Shown here piece after piece: positions 32,320 through 42,186 of a DNA stretch of 64,000 nucleotides. The notes beneath the pieces were generated by a model. That model was given only the letters and a program-made list of their open reading frames with translations. It did no database searches and was not told the DNA's origin. How positions within the stretch are numbered: the stretch's first letter is position 1; every line of letters begins with the position of its first letter. Source of the stretch: an uncultured Oscillospiraceae bacterium (lineage in GTDB: Bacteria > Bacillota > Clostridia > Oscillospirales > Acutalibacteraceae); contig URFL01000008.1 of NCBI GenBank assembly GCA_900547105.1, positions 40,551-104,550 of the forward strand, in the 5' to 3' direction. Position numbers and translations under genes: made by a program.

Positions 32320-34785
32320 GTGATTCTGCCGAAAATTGCCAGAATTGCCGTGGAGCAAACGGCGTTTCATTTTGATAAACTGTACGATTACACGATCCCG
32401 GACCGCATGGGCGACGTTCCTTGCGGAAGCCGGGTTCTTGTGCCATTTGGCGGGGGAAATCGCCGCCGCCAAGGGATCGTATTGGCGTATGCCGAAAGCG
32501 GCGAAGTGGCCAAGCTAAAGCCCATCAGCGCGGTCTTGGATGCCCAGCCGCTGCTGAACGATGAGATGCTTGCTATGGTCCACTGGCTGAAAGAGCGCAC
32601 CTTTTGTACCTATTTCGATGCGGTGCGCGCTATGCTGCCCAGCGGGCTGTATATGCGGATTCGTCCCATATACAGCGTTGTGGAGGAGCTACCAGTTGAA
32701 GCGTTGTCGGTGCTGTCGCCGGAGGAAAAGCAAGCGTGGGATATTGTGGCGGCGCGCGCCCAAGGGATCGAGCAGGAAAAGCTGCTCTCGCTGCTGGGGA
32801 TGAAAGGACGCGCCGATCTACCGGAAAAACTGGTCAAAAAAGGCTTTTTCCGTCGGGATGACGATGCATATCGCCATGTAGGCGATGCCACCCTGCGGAT
32901 GGTGCGCCTCAACTTCCCGCCGGAGGAACTGGCCGATACCATCACACGATGCCGCTGCACCGATAAACAACAGGCCGTGTTAAACCTGTTGTGCGATGTC
33001 GGCTGTGCCTCGGTGAAAGAGTTGTGCTACTTTTGTTCGGTCACCACAGCGGTGGTGCAAGCCCTTGTCAAAAAAGGTCTGCTGGAATGTTATGATGCCG
33101 AAGTGCTGCGCTCGCCGCACAAGCGACCGGTGACAGCCCAAACGGCCAAGCCGGCCACCCTAAATGAAGAGCAACAAAAAGCATTTTGCGATCTTTTGGC
33201 ACGATATCGTATGGGAAAACCCGCCGGCGCACTGTTGTACGGTGTGACCGGCAGCGGCAAGACACAAGTGTACATGAGCCTGATCGATCAGGTGATTGCC
33301 GATGGACGCGGTGTGTTGGTGTTGGTACCGGAAATATCGCTGACGCCGCAAATGATGAACCTGTTTTTGAACAAATACGGTCAACAGGTGGCGGTACTGC
33401 ACAGTGGTTTGGCCATCGGCGAGCGGATGGACGAGTGGAAACGCATTAAACGAGGCGACGCCCGCATTGTGGTGGGCACGCGCTCGGCGGTGTTTGCGCC
33501 GTTGGCGCATATCGGGTTAATTATATTGGATGAGGAACAGGAACACACGTATAAATCCGAATCCACACCGCGCTATCATGCGCGCGATGTGGCACGCTTT
33601 CGGTGTGCCAAGCACAACGCGTTGATGCTGCTATGCTCGGCGACACCGTCTATTGAAAGCTACCACGCGGCCTTATCCGGTCGCTATTCGCTGCATACGT
33701 TGAAAAACCGCTATGGCAATGCCGGGTTGCCGGTTGTGACCGTAGCAGATGAGCGCGTGGAAAATTTGGACGACAGCGCTATTGGTGAAACGCTTCGCAC
33801 AGAGATGACGGCTTGTTTGGAGCAGGGAAAACAGGTGATTTTGCTGCTGAACCGTCGGGGATACCACACTCATGTATCCTGCCGCAGCTGCGGTCATGTG
33901 TTTACCTGTCCATCGTGCAGCATTTCTATGACTTACCACCGGGCAAACGACCAAATGGTGTGCCATTATTGCGGGCATATGCAGCCCCCACCCACAACGT
34001 GCCCCGAATGTGGGTCGAACAAATTGCAGTTTGCGGGGCTGGGGACGCAGCGCGTGGAACAGGAGTTGTCTCAGCTTTTTCCGGATGCCCCTGTGTTGCG
34101 TATGGATACTGATACCACCATGTCGCGTTTCGCGTATGAAGAAAAGTTTGCAGCATTTGGCGAGGGAAAATACGCCATTATGATCGGTACCCAAATGGTT
34201 GCCAAGGGGCTGGATTTTCCCAATGTCGGGCTGGTCGGAGTATTGTCTGCCGACCAATCGCTGTATACCGATGATTTTCGGGCATTTGAAACCACCTTTT
34301 CTTTGCTGACACAGGTGATTGGTCGTGCCGGTCGTCGGGGTAGCGAGGGAAAAGCAGTGGTGCAAACCTACACGCCGGACAATTATGTGATCGATCTGGC
34401 AGCAAAGCAGGATTACGACTCTTTTTACACAGCGGAAATCGCATCGCGGCGGCTGATGAAATATCCGCCGTATTCCGACTTGCTGCAATTCGGCTTTGTG
34501 GGGGTACGCGAAGGGCAGGTGCGCGAAGCCGCTTTTCGGTTTTTGCAGGATTTACGCACAGCGCTTACAGGCGAATATGCCGATATTCCGGTGATCGCGT
34601 TGGATCCCACACCGGCATCGGTTGCACGCACGGCGGGCAAATATCGCTATAAAATACTGATAAAAACCATCAACAGCGCCCGCTGCCGTCAAATGACAGC
34701 CGATTTATTAACGCGGGTGGGGCGCGATCATCATTATAAGGGTGTAACGGTTTTTGCGGATATGAATCCTGCGGGCACCCTGTAA
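32320..34785 (+). CDS. priA: Primosomal protein N' (replication restart helicase PriA)
   Basis: An 821-residue superfamily 2 helicase that reloads the replisome at stalled forks. It has an N-terminal DNA-binding domain (V-A-V-E-Q-T-A-F-H-F-D-K-L-Y-D-Y). Walker A is G-V-T-G-S-G-K-T-Q-V-Y near residue 307. The D-E-E-Q box (canonical DEEH) is near residue 405. The zinc-binding insertion has C-R-S-C-G-H ... C-P-S-C ... C-H-Y-C-G ... C-P-E-C-G (residues about 525-570). The helicase C-half ends in I-G-R-A-G-R. It starts at GTG after GGAGGGAA. Confidence 0.95.
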   Translation: MILPKIARIAVEQTAFHFDKLYDYTIPDRMGDVPCGSRVLVPFGGGNRRRQGIVLAYAESGEVAKLKPISAVLDAQPLLNDEMLAMVHWLKERTFCTYFDAVRAMLPSGLYMRIRPIYSVVEELPVEALSVLSPEEKQAWDIVAARAQGIEQEKLLSLLGMKGRADLPEKLVKKGFFRRDDDAYRHVGDATLRMVRLNFPPEELADTITRCRCTDKQQAVLNLLCDVGCASVKELCYFCSVTTAVVQALVKKGLLECYDAEVLRSPHKRPVTAQTAKPATLNEEQQKAFCDLLARYRMGKPAGALLYGVTGSGKTQVYMSLIDQVIADGRGVLVLVPEISLTPQMMNLFLNKYGQQVAVLHSGLAIGERMDEWKRIKRGDARIVVGTRSAVFAPLAHIGLIILDEEQEHTYKSESTPRYHARDVARFRCAKHNALMLLCSATPSIESYHAALSGRYSLHTLKNRYGNAGLPVVTVADERVENLDDSAIGETLRTEMTACLEQGKQVILLLNRRGYHTHVSCRSCGHVFTCPSCSISMTYHRANDQMVCHYCGHMQPPPTTCPECGSNKLQFAGLGTQRVEQELSQLFPDAPVLRMDTDTTMSRFAYEEKFAAFGEGKYAIMIGTQMVAKGLDFPNVGLVGVLSADQSLYTDDFRAFETTFSLLTQVIGRAGRRGSEGKAVVQTYTPDNYVIDLAAKQDYDSFYTAEIASRRLMKYPPYSDLLQFGFVGVREGQVREAAFRFLQDLRTALTGEYADIPVIALDPTPASVARTAGKYRYKILIKTINSARCRQMTADLLTRVGRDHHYKGVTVFADMNPAGTL

Positions 34786-34811
34786 CGGTTTTGGGAAAGG
34801 AGAATGTCGTT

Positions 34812-35300
34812 ATGGCTATTCGCAATATTCTTGTTGAGGGAGATCCGGCACTGCATAAAGTCTGCCGTCCGGTAACAGAATTTAATGAACGCCTTTGGCA
34901 GCTGCTGGATGATATGGCGGAGACGCTGCACGAATCGGGCGGTGTAGGACTGGCCGGCCCCCAGGTAGGGGTTTTGCGGCGTGTGTTTATCATGGATATG
35001 GGAGATGGTGCCGGTGTGATCGAATGCATCAACCCCAAGATTATTGCACGAAAAGGACAGCACGAGGTGGAAGAAGGTTGCCTGTCCTGCCCCGGTGAAT
35101 GGGGAATCGTCGTGCGCCCGAAAGAAGCCATTATGCAGGCGCAAAACCGTAAAGGCGAAACCTTTACACTAAAAGGCGACGGTATGCTGGCACAATGTAT
35201 GTGCCATGAAAACGATCATCTGGACGGGATTTTGTTCAAACAAAAAGTGGTGTGTATGCTGACTCCGGAAGATATGCAATCTCACCGGAAAAAGAGGTGA
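34812..35300 (+). CDS. def: Peptide deformylase
   Basis: A 162-residue iron/zinc hydrolase that removes the formyl group from nascent proteins. Motif 1 G-V-G-L-A-G-P-Q-V-G near residue 45, motif 2 E-E-G-C-L-S-C-P near residue 90 (metal cysteine), and motif 3 C-H-E-N-D-H-L-D-G near residue 134 (H-E-x-x-H). In motif 3 the usual Q before H-E is Cys. The ATG at 34812 follows AAAGGAG; an upstream start is less likely. It pairs with fmt. Confidence 0.95.
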   Translation: MAIRNILVEGDPALHKVCRPVTEFNERLWQLLDDMAETLHESGGVGLAGPQVGVLRRVFIMDMGDGAGVIECINPKIIARKGQHEVEEGCLSCPGEWGIVVRPKEAIMQAQNRKGETFTLKGDGMLAQCMCHENDHLDGILFKQKVVCMLTPEDMQSHRKKR

Positions 35301-35304
35301 TCCC

Positions 35305-36240
35305 ATGCGTGTGGTATTTATGGGAACACCGGATTTTGCGGTACCCAGCTTAAAGCGATTAGAGGCGGACGGTCATACGATCGCACTAGTTGTCACCCAA
35401 GCAGATAAACCCAAAGGGCGGGGGAGAACGCTTACGCCACCGCCCGTAAAGGAATACGCCCTTACAAAGAATTGGCCGGTATTTCAGCCCACTCGCATGA
35501 AAGCGGAAGAAACGCTTCAAACCATTCGCGATGCCCGGCCGGATGTCATTGTGGTCGTGGCGTTTGGACGCATTTTACCGCCATCTATTTTATCCTTGCC
35601 GCGTTATGGATGCATCAATGTGCACGGTTCATTGCTGCCGCGCTACCGCGGCGCCGCGCCAATCCAGTGGGCGGTGTTGAATGGTGACCGCGAGGCCGGT
35701 GTCACCACCATGCAGATGAACGAAGGCCTGGATACTGGCGATATGTTGCTGACAAGCTCCAGAACCTTACAGGACGACACAACGGCGGGAGAGCTGTTCG
35801 ACTTGCTTTGCGAAGACGGCGCGGAGCTGCTTTCGCAAACACTGCGGTTATTGGAGGCGGGAACGCTGCACCCGATCCCTCAAGATGACACCAAAGCATC
35901 TTATGCACCGATGCTGGACAAATCCATGAGCCGGATTGATTGGGACCGAAGCGCGTGGGAGGTTCACAATCAGGTGCGAGGTCTCAATCCATGGCCGTCA
36001 GCCAGCACGTTGTATCACGGAAAAACGCTGAAAGTGCACACTTCGCATGTAGGGGATGATACCGATGCAGCGGCTGGTTCTGTTGTGTCGGTATCGCCGC
36101 TGCAAATCGCCTGCGGCGATGGCAAAGTCATTGTGCTGAACGAGGTGCAGATAGAAGGCTCCAAGCGCATGGCGGCATCTGATTTTCTGCGGGGACATCC
36201 GCTGGAAATCGGCGACCAGCTTCCCGGTCGCGAACAATAA
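35305..36240 (+). CDS. fmt: Methionyl-tRNA formyltransferase
   Basis: A 311-residue enzyme that formylates initiator Met-tRNA using 10-formyl-tetrahydrofolate. R-V-V-F-M-G-T-P-D-F-A-V-P starts the Rossmann domain. The catalytic core is N-V-H-G-S-L-L-P-R-Y-R-G-A-A-P-I-Q near residue 110 followed by T-T-M-Q-M-N-E-G-L-D-T-G-D. The C-terminal OB-like domain covers residues about 205-311. It starts 4 bases after def. Confidence 0.96.
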   Translation: MRVVFMGTPDFAVPSLKRLEADGHTIALVVTQADKPKGRGRTLTPPPVKEYALTKNWPVFQPTRMKAEETLQTIRDARPDVIVVVAFGRILPPSILSLPRYGCINVHGSLLPRYRGAAPIQWAVLNGDREAGVTTMQMNEGLDTGDMLLTSSRTLQDDTTAGELFDLLCEDGAELLSQTLRLLEAGTLHPIPQDDTKASYAPMLDKSMSRIDWDRSAWEVHNQVRGLNPWPSASTLYHGKTLKVHTSHVGDDTDAAAGSVVSVSPLQIACGDGKVIVLNEVQIEGSKRMAASDFLRGHPLEIGDQLPGREQ

Positions 36241-36270
36241 TTATATACCATCGGAAAGGGGTGTTGGCGT

Positions 36271-36987
36271 ATGCTGACTGCGTATATTCCCGGATATTAT
36301 TACATGGACTACTGGTATCTGATTTTGGTGGTTCCGGCGCTGATTATCACCGTATGGGCACAAATCAAAGTGTCCACTACTTTCAAAAAATACAGTAAAT
36401 ATGCGGTGGGTTCCGGGCTGACAGGTGTCCAGGCATCTGAGCTGATCCAGCAGCGGAACGGATTGCAGGTTCCCTGTTCGCAGATTGCCGGATCCATGAC
36501 CGATCACTATGACCCGCGCTCCAACTCGATTCGCTTGTCCGAAACGGTTTACGGTGTGTCCAGCGTGGCGGCGGTGGGCGTGGCTGCTCATGAAACCGGT
36601 CACGCGCTGCAGTATGCCGAAGGGTACTGGCCGATCAAGCTGCGTATGCGCTTGGTGCCTATTACCAACTTTGCATCGGCGGCTTCACCGTGGCTGCTGA
36701 TGCTGGGGCTGGTTTTGTCTTTCCTGCCGTTGGCATATTTGGGCGTGGCATTCTTTGGATTTGCCGTAATTTTCCAGCTGGTAACACTGCCGGTAGAATT
36801 TAATGCCAGCGCCCGCGCTTTGTCGGCATTGGCCGAAGGGCAGATGCTGACGCAAGACGAGTTGAAAGCGGCTAAAAAAGTGCTATCCGCGGCGGCAATG
36901 ACCTATGTAGCGGCGCTGCTGGTATCGCTCATGCAGTTTTTGCGGTTGTTGCTGATTGTGATGGGACGCGGACGGAGGAACGACTGA
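36271..36987 (+). CDS. Zinc metallopeptidase, YugP family (membrane)
   Basis: A 238-residue membrane protein with four predicted spans and A-A-H-E-T-G-H-A-L-Q near residue 108 as the H-E-x-x-H zinc site. D-P-R-S-N-S-I-R-L-S-E and the later E-F-N-A-S-A-R-A-L match the YugP (neutral zinc protease 2) family, whose substrates are unknown. It is wedged between fmt and rsmB, a position also seen in other clostridia. The rsmB start shares a base with its stop (TGATG). Confidence 0.9.
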   Translation: MLTAYIPGYYYMDYWYLILVVPALIITVWAQIKVSTTFKKYSKYAVGSGLTGVQASELIQQRNGLQVPCSQIAGSMTDHYDPRSNSIRLSETVYGVSSVAAVGVAAHETGHALQYAEGYWPIKLRMRLVPITNFASAASPWLLMLGLVLSFLPLAYLGVAFFGFAVIFQLVTLPVEFNASARALSALAEGQMLTQDELKAAKKVLSAAAMTYVAALLVSLMQFLRLLLIVMGRGRRND

Positions 36988-38324
36988 TGCCCGATAATGC
37001 CCGTAGCTGGGCGGTGAAAGCGCTGACGCGTTTTTACCGCGATAAGAGCTATTCTAACATTTTGCTGGAGGAAGAACTGCAAAAATGTGCGCTGCCACAG
37101 CAAGATAAAGCACTGGCAACTACCTTGTTTTACGGAGTGATCGAGCGCCAGCTCACGCTGGACTATCTGATCTCCTGCTTTTGTAAGATGAATATCAAGC
37201 GACTCCATCCCACCGTGTTGAATATTTTGCGGGTGGGGGCGTACCAGTTGATCGCCATGGATAAGATCCCTGCTTCTGCCGCGGTCAACGAAATGGTAAC
37301 GCTCGCCAAACGAATGGGACAAGCCCGTGCCAGCGGCATGATAAACGCCGTACTGCGTGCGATCGGTAGGGAAGGTCGACAACGGCTGGACGCACTGCCT
37401 GATACGCCTACGGGATGGGAGAAGCGCTATTCCTGTCCGCAAGCGCTGCTGAGCATTTGGGAAAGTGGCTACGGACGAGAGCGCGCCCGCGCTTTGGCTG
37501 AGCAGTGCAACAGTCATCCCGCTGTTTACTTACGCGTCAACACATTGGTAACAACGACCGAAAAACTGGCGGAGGAACTTGACAAAATTGGTATTTCTTA
37601 CCGCAAGGTGGAGGGGCTGCCCAATTGTTTGGAGATTTTGCAAAATTCTTACCGGAAAAAGCTTGAAAAATTACCCAAAAACTGGTACTATCATCAAGAT
37701 ATAGCCTCGCAATGGTCCTGCTTGGCGCTGGGCACACAACCTGGTGAAAAGATTGCGGATGTGTGTGCGGCGCCGGGCGGAAAAAGCTTCACTGTGGCGC
37801 AGTATATGCAAAACCAAGGTAAGCTATATTCCTGCGACATATACGCCGCCAAATGCGATGTTATTCGCCGGCGGGCGGCAGAGTTGACCGCCACGGTGAT
37901 TGAGGTTCATGAGCGGGATGCGTCGCAGCCATGCGCGCCGCAGGAAAAGGGTGCATTTGACCGCGTGCTGTGCGATGTGCCTTGCTCCGGTTTAGGTGTC
38001 ATTCGGCGCAAGCCGGAGATTCGGTACAAAGATACGACCGCGTGGGAGCAGCTTCCAGCCATACAGTGGCGTATACTGGAGGCCAGCGCGGCTATGGTAC
38101 GGTCGGGCGGCGTGCTGCAATATTCCACCTGCACTCTGCGGCCGGAGGAGAACGAGCAAATCGCTTCCCGCTTTCTGGCGGAACACCCGGACTTTTCTCC
38201 GCGGGTTCTGCCGCTGGATGTATGCTTCGGGCGAGCAGGGCTTGAGCCTTCTCATATGATTACATTGTTCCCTGACGAGCAGGGGAGCGACGGATTTTTT
38301 ATTGCCGGTTTTGTTAGAGAATGA
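36987..38324 (+). CDS. rsmB: 16S rRNA (cytosine-967-C5)-methyltransferase RsmB
   Basis: A 445-residue enzyme. The N-terminal NusB-like RNA-binding domain covers residues about 5-140; the SAM-dependent domain starts with C-A-A-P-G-G-K-S near residue 257. The two catalytic cysteines are in C-D-V-P-C-S-G-L-G near residue 328 and Y-S-T-C-T-L-R-P-E-E-N near 381. It is followed after 9 bases by rlmN. Confidence 0.94.
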   Translation: MPDNARSWAVKALTRFYRDKSYSNILLEEELQKCALPQQDKALATTLFYGVIERQLTLDYLISCFCKMNIKRLHPTVLNILRVGAYQLIAMDKIPASAAVNEMVTLAKRMGQARASGMINAVLRAIGREGRQRLDALPDTPTGWEKRYSCPQALLSIWESGYGRERARALAEQCNSHPAVYLRVNTLVTTTEKLAEELDKIGISYRKVEGLPNCLEILQNSYRKKLEKLPKNWYYHQDIASQWSCLALGTQPGEKIADVCAAPGGKSFTVAQYMQNQGKLYSCDIYAAKCDVIRRRAAELTATVIEVHERDASQPCAPQEKGAFDRVLCDVPCSGLGVIRRKPEIRYKDTTAWEQLPAIQWRILEASAAMVRSGGVLQYSTCTLRPEENEQIASRFLAEHPDFSPRVLPLDVCFGRAGLEPSHMITLFPDEQGSDGFFIAGFVRE

Positions 38325-38333
38325 GGTGACATA

Positions 38334-39371
38334 TTGGAACGTCTGGATATTCGTGCACTGCCGGAGGATGTGTGGCAAGCACAACTGAAGGAATGGGGGC
38401 AGCCCGCTTTTCGGGCGCGCCAGGTGCGCGACTGGCTGGATCGTGGTGTCACCGATTTTGAACAAATGACCAATTTGCCACAGGCGCTGCGTGCGCAGCT
38501 GGCGGCTCATTACTCGATCGCTCATGTGGAGATTCGCCGGCGGCTGGTATCCCAAATTGACGGCACGGTAAAATATCTGTACGACATGCCGGATGGCGAA
38601 ACCGTCGAGTCGGTGCTGATGCAGTATAAGCATGGATGGTCGCAATGCCTGTCGACCCAAGCCGGATGCCGTATGGGCTGCGCTTTTTGCGCCACCGGCA
38701 TGGGTGGTTTGCATCGCAATTTGACCGCCAGCGAAATGCTATCACAAGTTGAGGTAGCGCAGCAGGATCGCGGTGTGCGCGTATCTTCTCTGGTACTCAT
38801 GGGCATGGGTGAGCCGTTGGATAATTTTGATGAGGTGGTTCGTTTTTTGCAGCTTCTTTCGGAAGAAGGTGGCGTGCATATCGGCATGCGCCATATTTCA
38901 CTGTCCACTTGCGGACTGGTAGACAAAATTTATCAATTGATGGAATACCGCTTTCCGCTGACTCTGTCCATCTCGCTGCATGCGCCCAACAATGAATTGC
39001 GCTCGCAGTTGATGCCGGTGAACCGACGCTGGCCGGTGGAGAAGCTGCTGAAAGCCTGTCGCACCTATATCAACACGGTGGGACGGCGAATTTCTTTTGA
39101 ATACGCGATGATGGATGGTGTAAACGACAGCGACGCCTGTGCGCGGGAGCTGGTATCCCGCTTAAAAGGGATGCTCTGCCATGTGAACCTGATCCCCGCC
39201 AATGCGGTGGAGGGAAAAGGGCACCATCGCAGCAGCGCCGCACGACTTGCGGCGTTTCAAGGCATCATTGAGCAAAGCGGTATCCCGGTAACGGTGCGCC
39301 GTACGCTGGGTGCGGATATAAACGCCTCCTGCGGACAGCTCCGCCGTGAGGAAGAACAAACCCGATCATAA
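38334..39371 (+). CDS. rlmN: Dual-specificity 23S rRNA/tRNA adenine-C2 methyltransferase RlmN
   Basis: A 345-residue radical-SAM enzyme that methylates A2503 of 23S rRNA and A37 of some tRNAs. The cluster-binding C-R-M-G-C-A-F-C (C-x3-C-x2-C) lies near residue 107. G-M-G-E-P-L-D-N and I-S-L-S-T-C-G-L are further signatures; the second catalytic cysteine is in the C-terminal A-S-C-G-Q-L. It starts with TTG 5 bases after GAGGTGA. Confidence 0.94.
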   Translation: MERLDIRALPEDVWQAQLKEWGQPAFRARQVRDWLDRGVTDFEQMTNLPQALRAQLAAHYSIAHVEIRRRLVSQIDGTVKYLYDMPDGETVESVLMQYKHGWSQCLSTQAGCRMGCAFCATGMGGLHRNLTASEMLSQVEVAQQDRGVRVSSLVLMGMGEPLDNFDEVVRFLQLLSEEGGVHIGMRHISLSTCGLVDKIYQLMEYRFPLTLSISLHAPNNELRSQLMPVNRRWPVEKLLKACRTYINTVGRRISFEYAMMDGVNDSDACARELVSRLKGMLCHVNLIPANAVEGKGHHRSSAARLAAFQGIIEQSGIPVTVRRTLGADINASCGQLRREEEQTRS

Positions 39372-39387
39372 GAAAGGAGGGCCTGTT

Positions 39388-40116
39388 GTGAACTTATATG
39401 GACAAACAGACACCGGTTGTGTACGACCCAATAACCAAGACGCGTATCGCGTTGGCGAGCTTTCACAAGAGGCCTGTTTTGCGGTTGTGTGCGATGGTAT
39501 GGGCGGTGCTGCTGGCGGCAGTGTGGCCAGCACACTGGCAGCCGATACCATTGAGCAACGCCTGCGCAGCGGGTATCGCGATGAGATGAATGAATCCTCG
39601 CTGCTGCATTTGCTGGAAACCGCTGTTTCTGCCGCCAACGCACTGGTATATGACGAGGCGATGGCAGATGTTGATCTGCGCGGTATGGGCACAACGGTGG
39701 TGGTGGCTATTGTACGGGGCGACCAGGCGTACACCGCCCATGTGGGTGACAGCCGCATATATCTGATTACCGACACCTTGGAACAGCTGACCCGTGACCA
39801 TTCCATTGTGCAGGAGATGGTCGAAAAAGGACAGCTGACGCCGGAAGAAGCCAAATATCACCCGCGTAAGCATCTGATAACCCGCGCTGTCGGCGTAGAC
39901 AGTCGGGTATCCTGTGACCTGCAGGTGACCGATCTGCCGTCCGGCGCGCAGTTGCTGCTGTGCAGTGACGGATTGACCAATATGTTGGATCAGGATGAGC
40001 TGCTTCCGATTTTGAAAGATGCAGACGATGCCGCCTCCATTCCGGAGCGGCTGATCGAATCCGCCAAACAGGCGGGCGGGCACGACAACATCACGGCTGT
40101 GGTTATGATTCCGTAA
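39388..40116 (+). CDS. prpC: PP2C-type protein serine/threonine phosphatase
   Basis: A 242-residue PPM phosphatase. Metal-binding aspartates are in N-N-Q-D near residue 16, V-C-D-G-M-G-G near residue 36, and the C-terminal G-G-H-D-N-I-T near 234; S-D-G-L-T-N-M is near residue 193. It removes phosphates added by the neighbouring PASTA kinase. The GTG at 39388 follows AAAGGAGG; the upstream reading has no such site. The pair order phosphatase-kinase is as in Bacillus (prpC-prkC). Confidence 0.93.
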   Translation: MNLYGQTDTGCVRPNNQDAYRVGELSQEACFAVVCDGMGGAAGGSVASTLAADTIEQRLRSGYRDEMNESSLLHLLETAVSAANALVYDEAMADVDLRGMGTTVVVAIVRGDQAYTAHVGDSRIYLITDTLEQLTRDHSIVQEMVEKGQLTPEEAKYHPRKHLITRAVGVDSRVSCDLQVTDLPSGAQLLLCSDGLTNMLDQDELLPILKDADDAASIPERLIESAKQAGGHDNITAVVMIP

Positions 40117-40165
40117 GCGTATCCGTGTTCAAAGAATAGAAAGCGAATTGCAGGAGTGAGATCGA

Positions 40166-42166
40166 ATGGATAAATACTTGGGAAAGCGGCTGGATGGCCG
40201 GTATGAGATCAAAGAAATCATCGGCGTGGGCGGTATGGCTTGCGTATACAAAGCATATGACACGATCGACGACCGTATTGTATCGGTCAAAATATTGAAA
40301 GACGAGTATATGGCGAACGAGGAGTTTACCCGTCGCTTCAAAAACGAATCCAAAGCCATCGCCATTTTGTCGCACCCCAACATCGTGAAGGTGTACGATG
40401 TGAGTTTTGGCGAGCGGTTTCAATATATTGTCATGGAGTACATCGATGGCATCACGTTGAAAGAATACATCGATCAGCAAAAAGAGATCAAATGGAAAGA
40501 AGCGGTCCATTTCACCGTTCAGATTCTGCGCGCTTTGCAGCATGCACATGATAAGGGGATTATCCATCGTGATATCAAGCCGCAAAATATTATGTTGCTG
40601 CCGGACGGCACCATCAAGGTAACGGACTTTGGCATTGCCCAATTCTCGCGCCAGGAAACCCGAATGAACACCAACGGCGAAAACAAAGCCATTGGTTCGG
40701 TGCATTACATCAGCCCGGAGCAGGCGCGCGGTGAGATCACCGATGAAAAAGCCGATATCTATTCGGTTGGCGTGATGCTGTATGAAATGCTGACCGGATG
40801 CCTGCCATTTGAGGCGGATAACGCTGTGTCGGTGGCGATCATGCAGCTGCAATCGGAGCCTAAAAAGCCCAGCGAGATCAACCCTCAGATTCCGGAGGGA
40901 TTGGAAGAGATCACGCTGAAAGCGATGCAAAAGGATCCGCAGGCGCGGTATCAATCGGCGGCAGAGATGCTGTACGATATTGATGAGTTCAAACGCAATC
41001 CCAGTATTCACTTTGAGTACAAATATTATCACGATAATGCCTCCGCCAATTTTGTGGAAACCGTGTCCCGCGTTAAAAACGAGCCGACCGAAGAGGCGTA
41101 CGCCGAGGATGATGAAGACGAAGGCAAAAAATCCATGTTGCCGGTGCTGGCGGCGATCGCCGGCGCGCTGGTGCTGATCGCCATGATCTTTGTCGGTATT
41201 TGGGCAGTGAATCGTTTGCTGAACGAGCCCGGCAAAGAGAATGTGATTGTACCGAATTTGGTGGGACAAAACTATTCGGCGGTCACCGCTAACCCGGATT
41301 ATAGCTCGCTGAAGTTTGTGGTGAACGAAAAATGGGACGACACCGTTCCGGCGGGCGAGATCATCGATCAAAAACCGTCTGATGGTATTGAAGTGAAGAT
41401 CGGCAGTGAAATCAAGGTCACGGTCAGCAAGGGTCCACAGACTATTGAAGTACCGCAGATCAAAGAAGGACGCGAAAAGTCCACTGCCATCTCTGAAATT
41501 GAGGGCGCCGGATTTAAGGTGCAGGAAGTCAGCGAAAGCAGCAGCACGGTTGCATCGGGTCTGGTGATTCGCACTGAACCGGCGTATCCGGAAAAGGCGC
41601 CGAAGGGCAGTACCATTGTGCTGTATATCAGCAACGGACCGGAACCGGTTCCGGAAGAGGACATTCCGGATGTCACCAAGATGGCTCAGGAGGATGCAAT
41701 CTCCAAGCTGAAAGAAAAAGGCTTCCTGGTGGATGAGCAAAAAATCGAAGTAGTAAACCAGGCGGGATATGAAAAAGGGTTTGTGGTTAACCAAACGCCC
41801 AGCAGCGGAAAAGCCCAGCCCGGCACCAAAATTCAGCTAACAGTCAGCTCCGGTTATCAGGATGTGAATCTGAAAGTGGATCTGCCGGATACCACCACGG
41901 CGGTGGATCTGCAGGTGTATGTGAACGGTGAGCTCAAATCCGGCAGCGAGATGGGAACCAACTTGAAAAACCTGCTGCCGAGCGATAAAAAGAGCGTTTC
42001 GCTTACCTTGACGGCGCAAAAAGAAAGCTATCCGGTTACTATCCGTATCGCCGCGGCAGGCACCGAAAACTTCCAGGTGTATAAGAGCTTTACCGCCAAC
42101 GGTTTGGATGGAACGGCTGTTGAAAACGAGTCTATTCCGTTCGACGATCCGTATAAGATCAATTGA
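40166..42166 (+). CDS. prkC: Serine/threonine kinase with three PASTA domains (PrkC/PknB type)
   Basis: A 666-residue membrane kinase. The N-terminal kinase domain has G-V-G-G-M-A-C-V-Y-K-A, the catalytic lysine in I-V-S-V-K-I, H-R-D-I-K-P-Q-N and D-F-G. One transmembrane helix covers about residues 323-350. Outside are three PASTA repeats (about 362-427, 428-493, 494-566), expected to sense muropeptides or lipid II, and an extra C-terminal domain of about 100 residues with V-D-L-Q-V-Y-V-N-G. The same C-terminal domain occurs in the lipoprotein at 51835-52662. In spore formers such kinases trigger germination. Confidence 0.95.
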   Translation: MDKYLGKRLDGRYEIKEIIGVGGMACVYKAYDTIDDRIVSVKILKDEYMANEEFTRRFKNESKAIAILSHPNIVKVYDVSFGERFQYIVMEYIDGITLKEYIDQQKEIKWKEAVHFTVQILRALQHAHDKGIIHRDIKPQNIMLLPDGTIKVTDFGIAQFSRQETRMNTNGENKAIGSVHYISPEQARGEITDEKADIYSVGVMLYEMLTGCLPFEADNAVSVAIMQLQSEPKKPSEINPQIPEGLEEITLKAMQKDPQARYQSAAEMLYDIDEFKRNPSIHFEYKYYHDNASANFVETVSRVKNEPTEEAYAEDDEDEGKKSMLPVLAAIAGALVLIAMIFVGIWAVNRLLNEPGKENVIVPNLVGQNYSAVTANPDYSSLKFVVNEKWDDTVPAGEIIDQKPSDGIEVKIGSEIKVTVSKGPQTIEVPQIKEGREKSTAISEIEGAGFKVQEVSESSSTVASGLVIRTEPAYPEKAPKGSTIVLYISNGPEPVPEEDIPDVTKMAQEDAISKLKEKGFLVDEQKIEVVNQAGYEKGFVVNQTPSSGKAQPGTKIQLTVSSGYQDVNLKVDLPDTTTAVDLQVYVNGELKSGSEMGTNLKNLLPSDKKSVSLTLTAQKESYPVTIRIAAAGTENFQVYKSFTANGLDGTAVENESIPFDDPYKIN

Positions 42167-42186
42167 TCGCGGTGGGTAAGATAACC

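Noticed and set aside
40103..41794. A 563-codon minus-strand open frame opposite the PASTA kinase
   Set aside because: Antisense shadow of the kinase gene; His/Arg-rich composition and no family motif.
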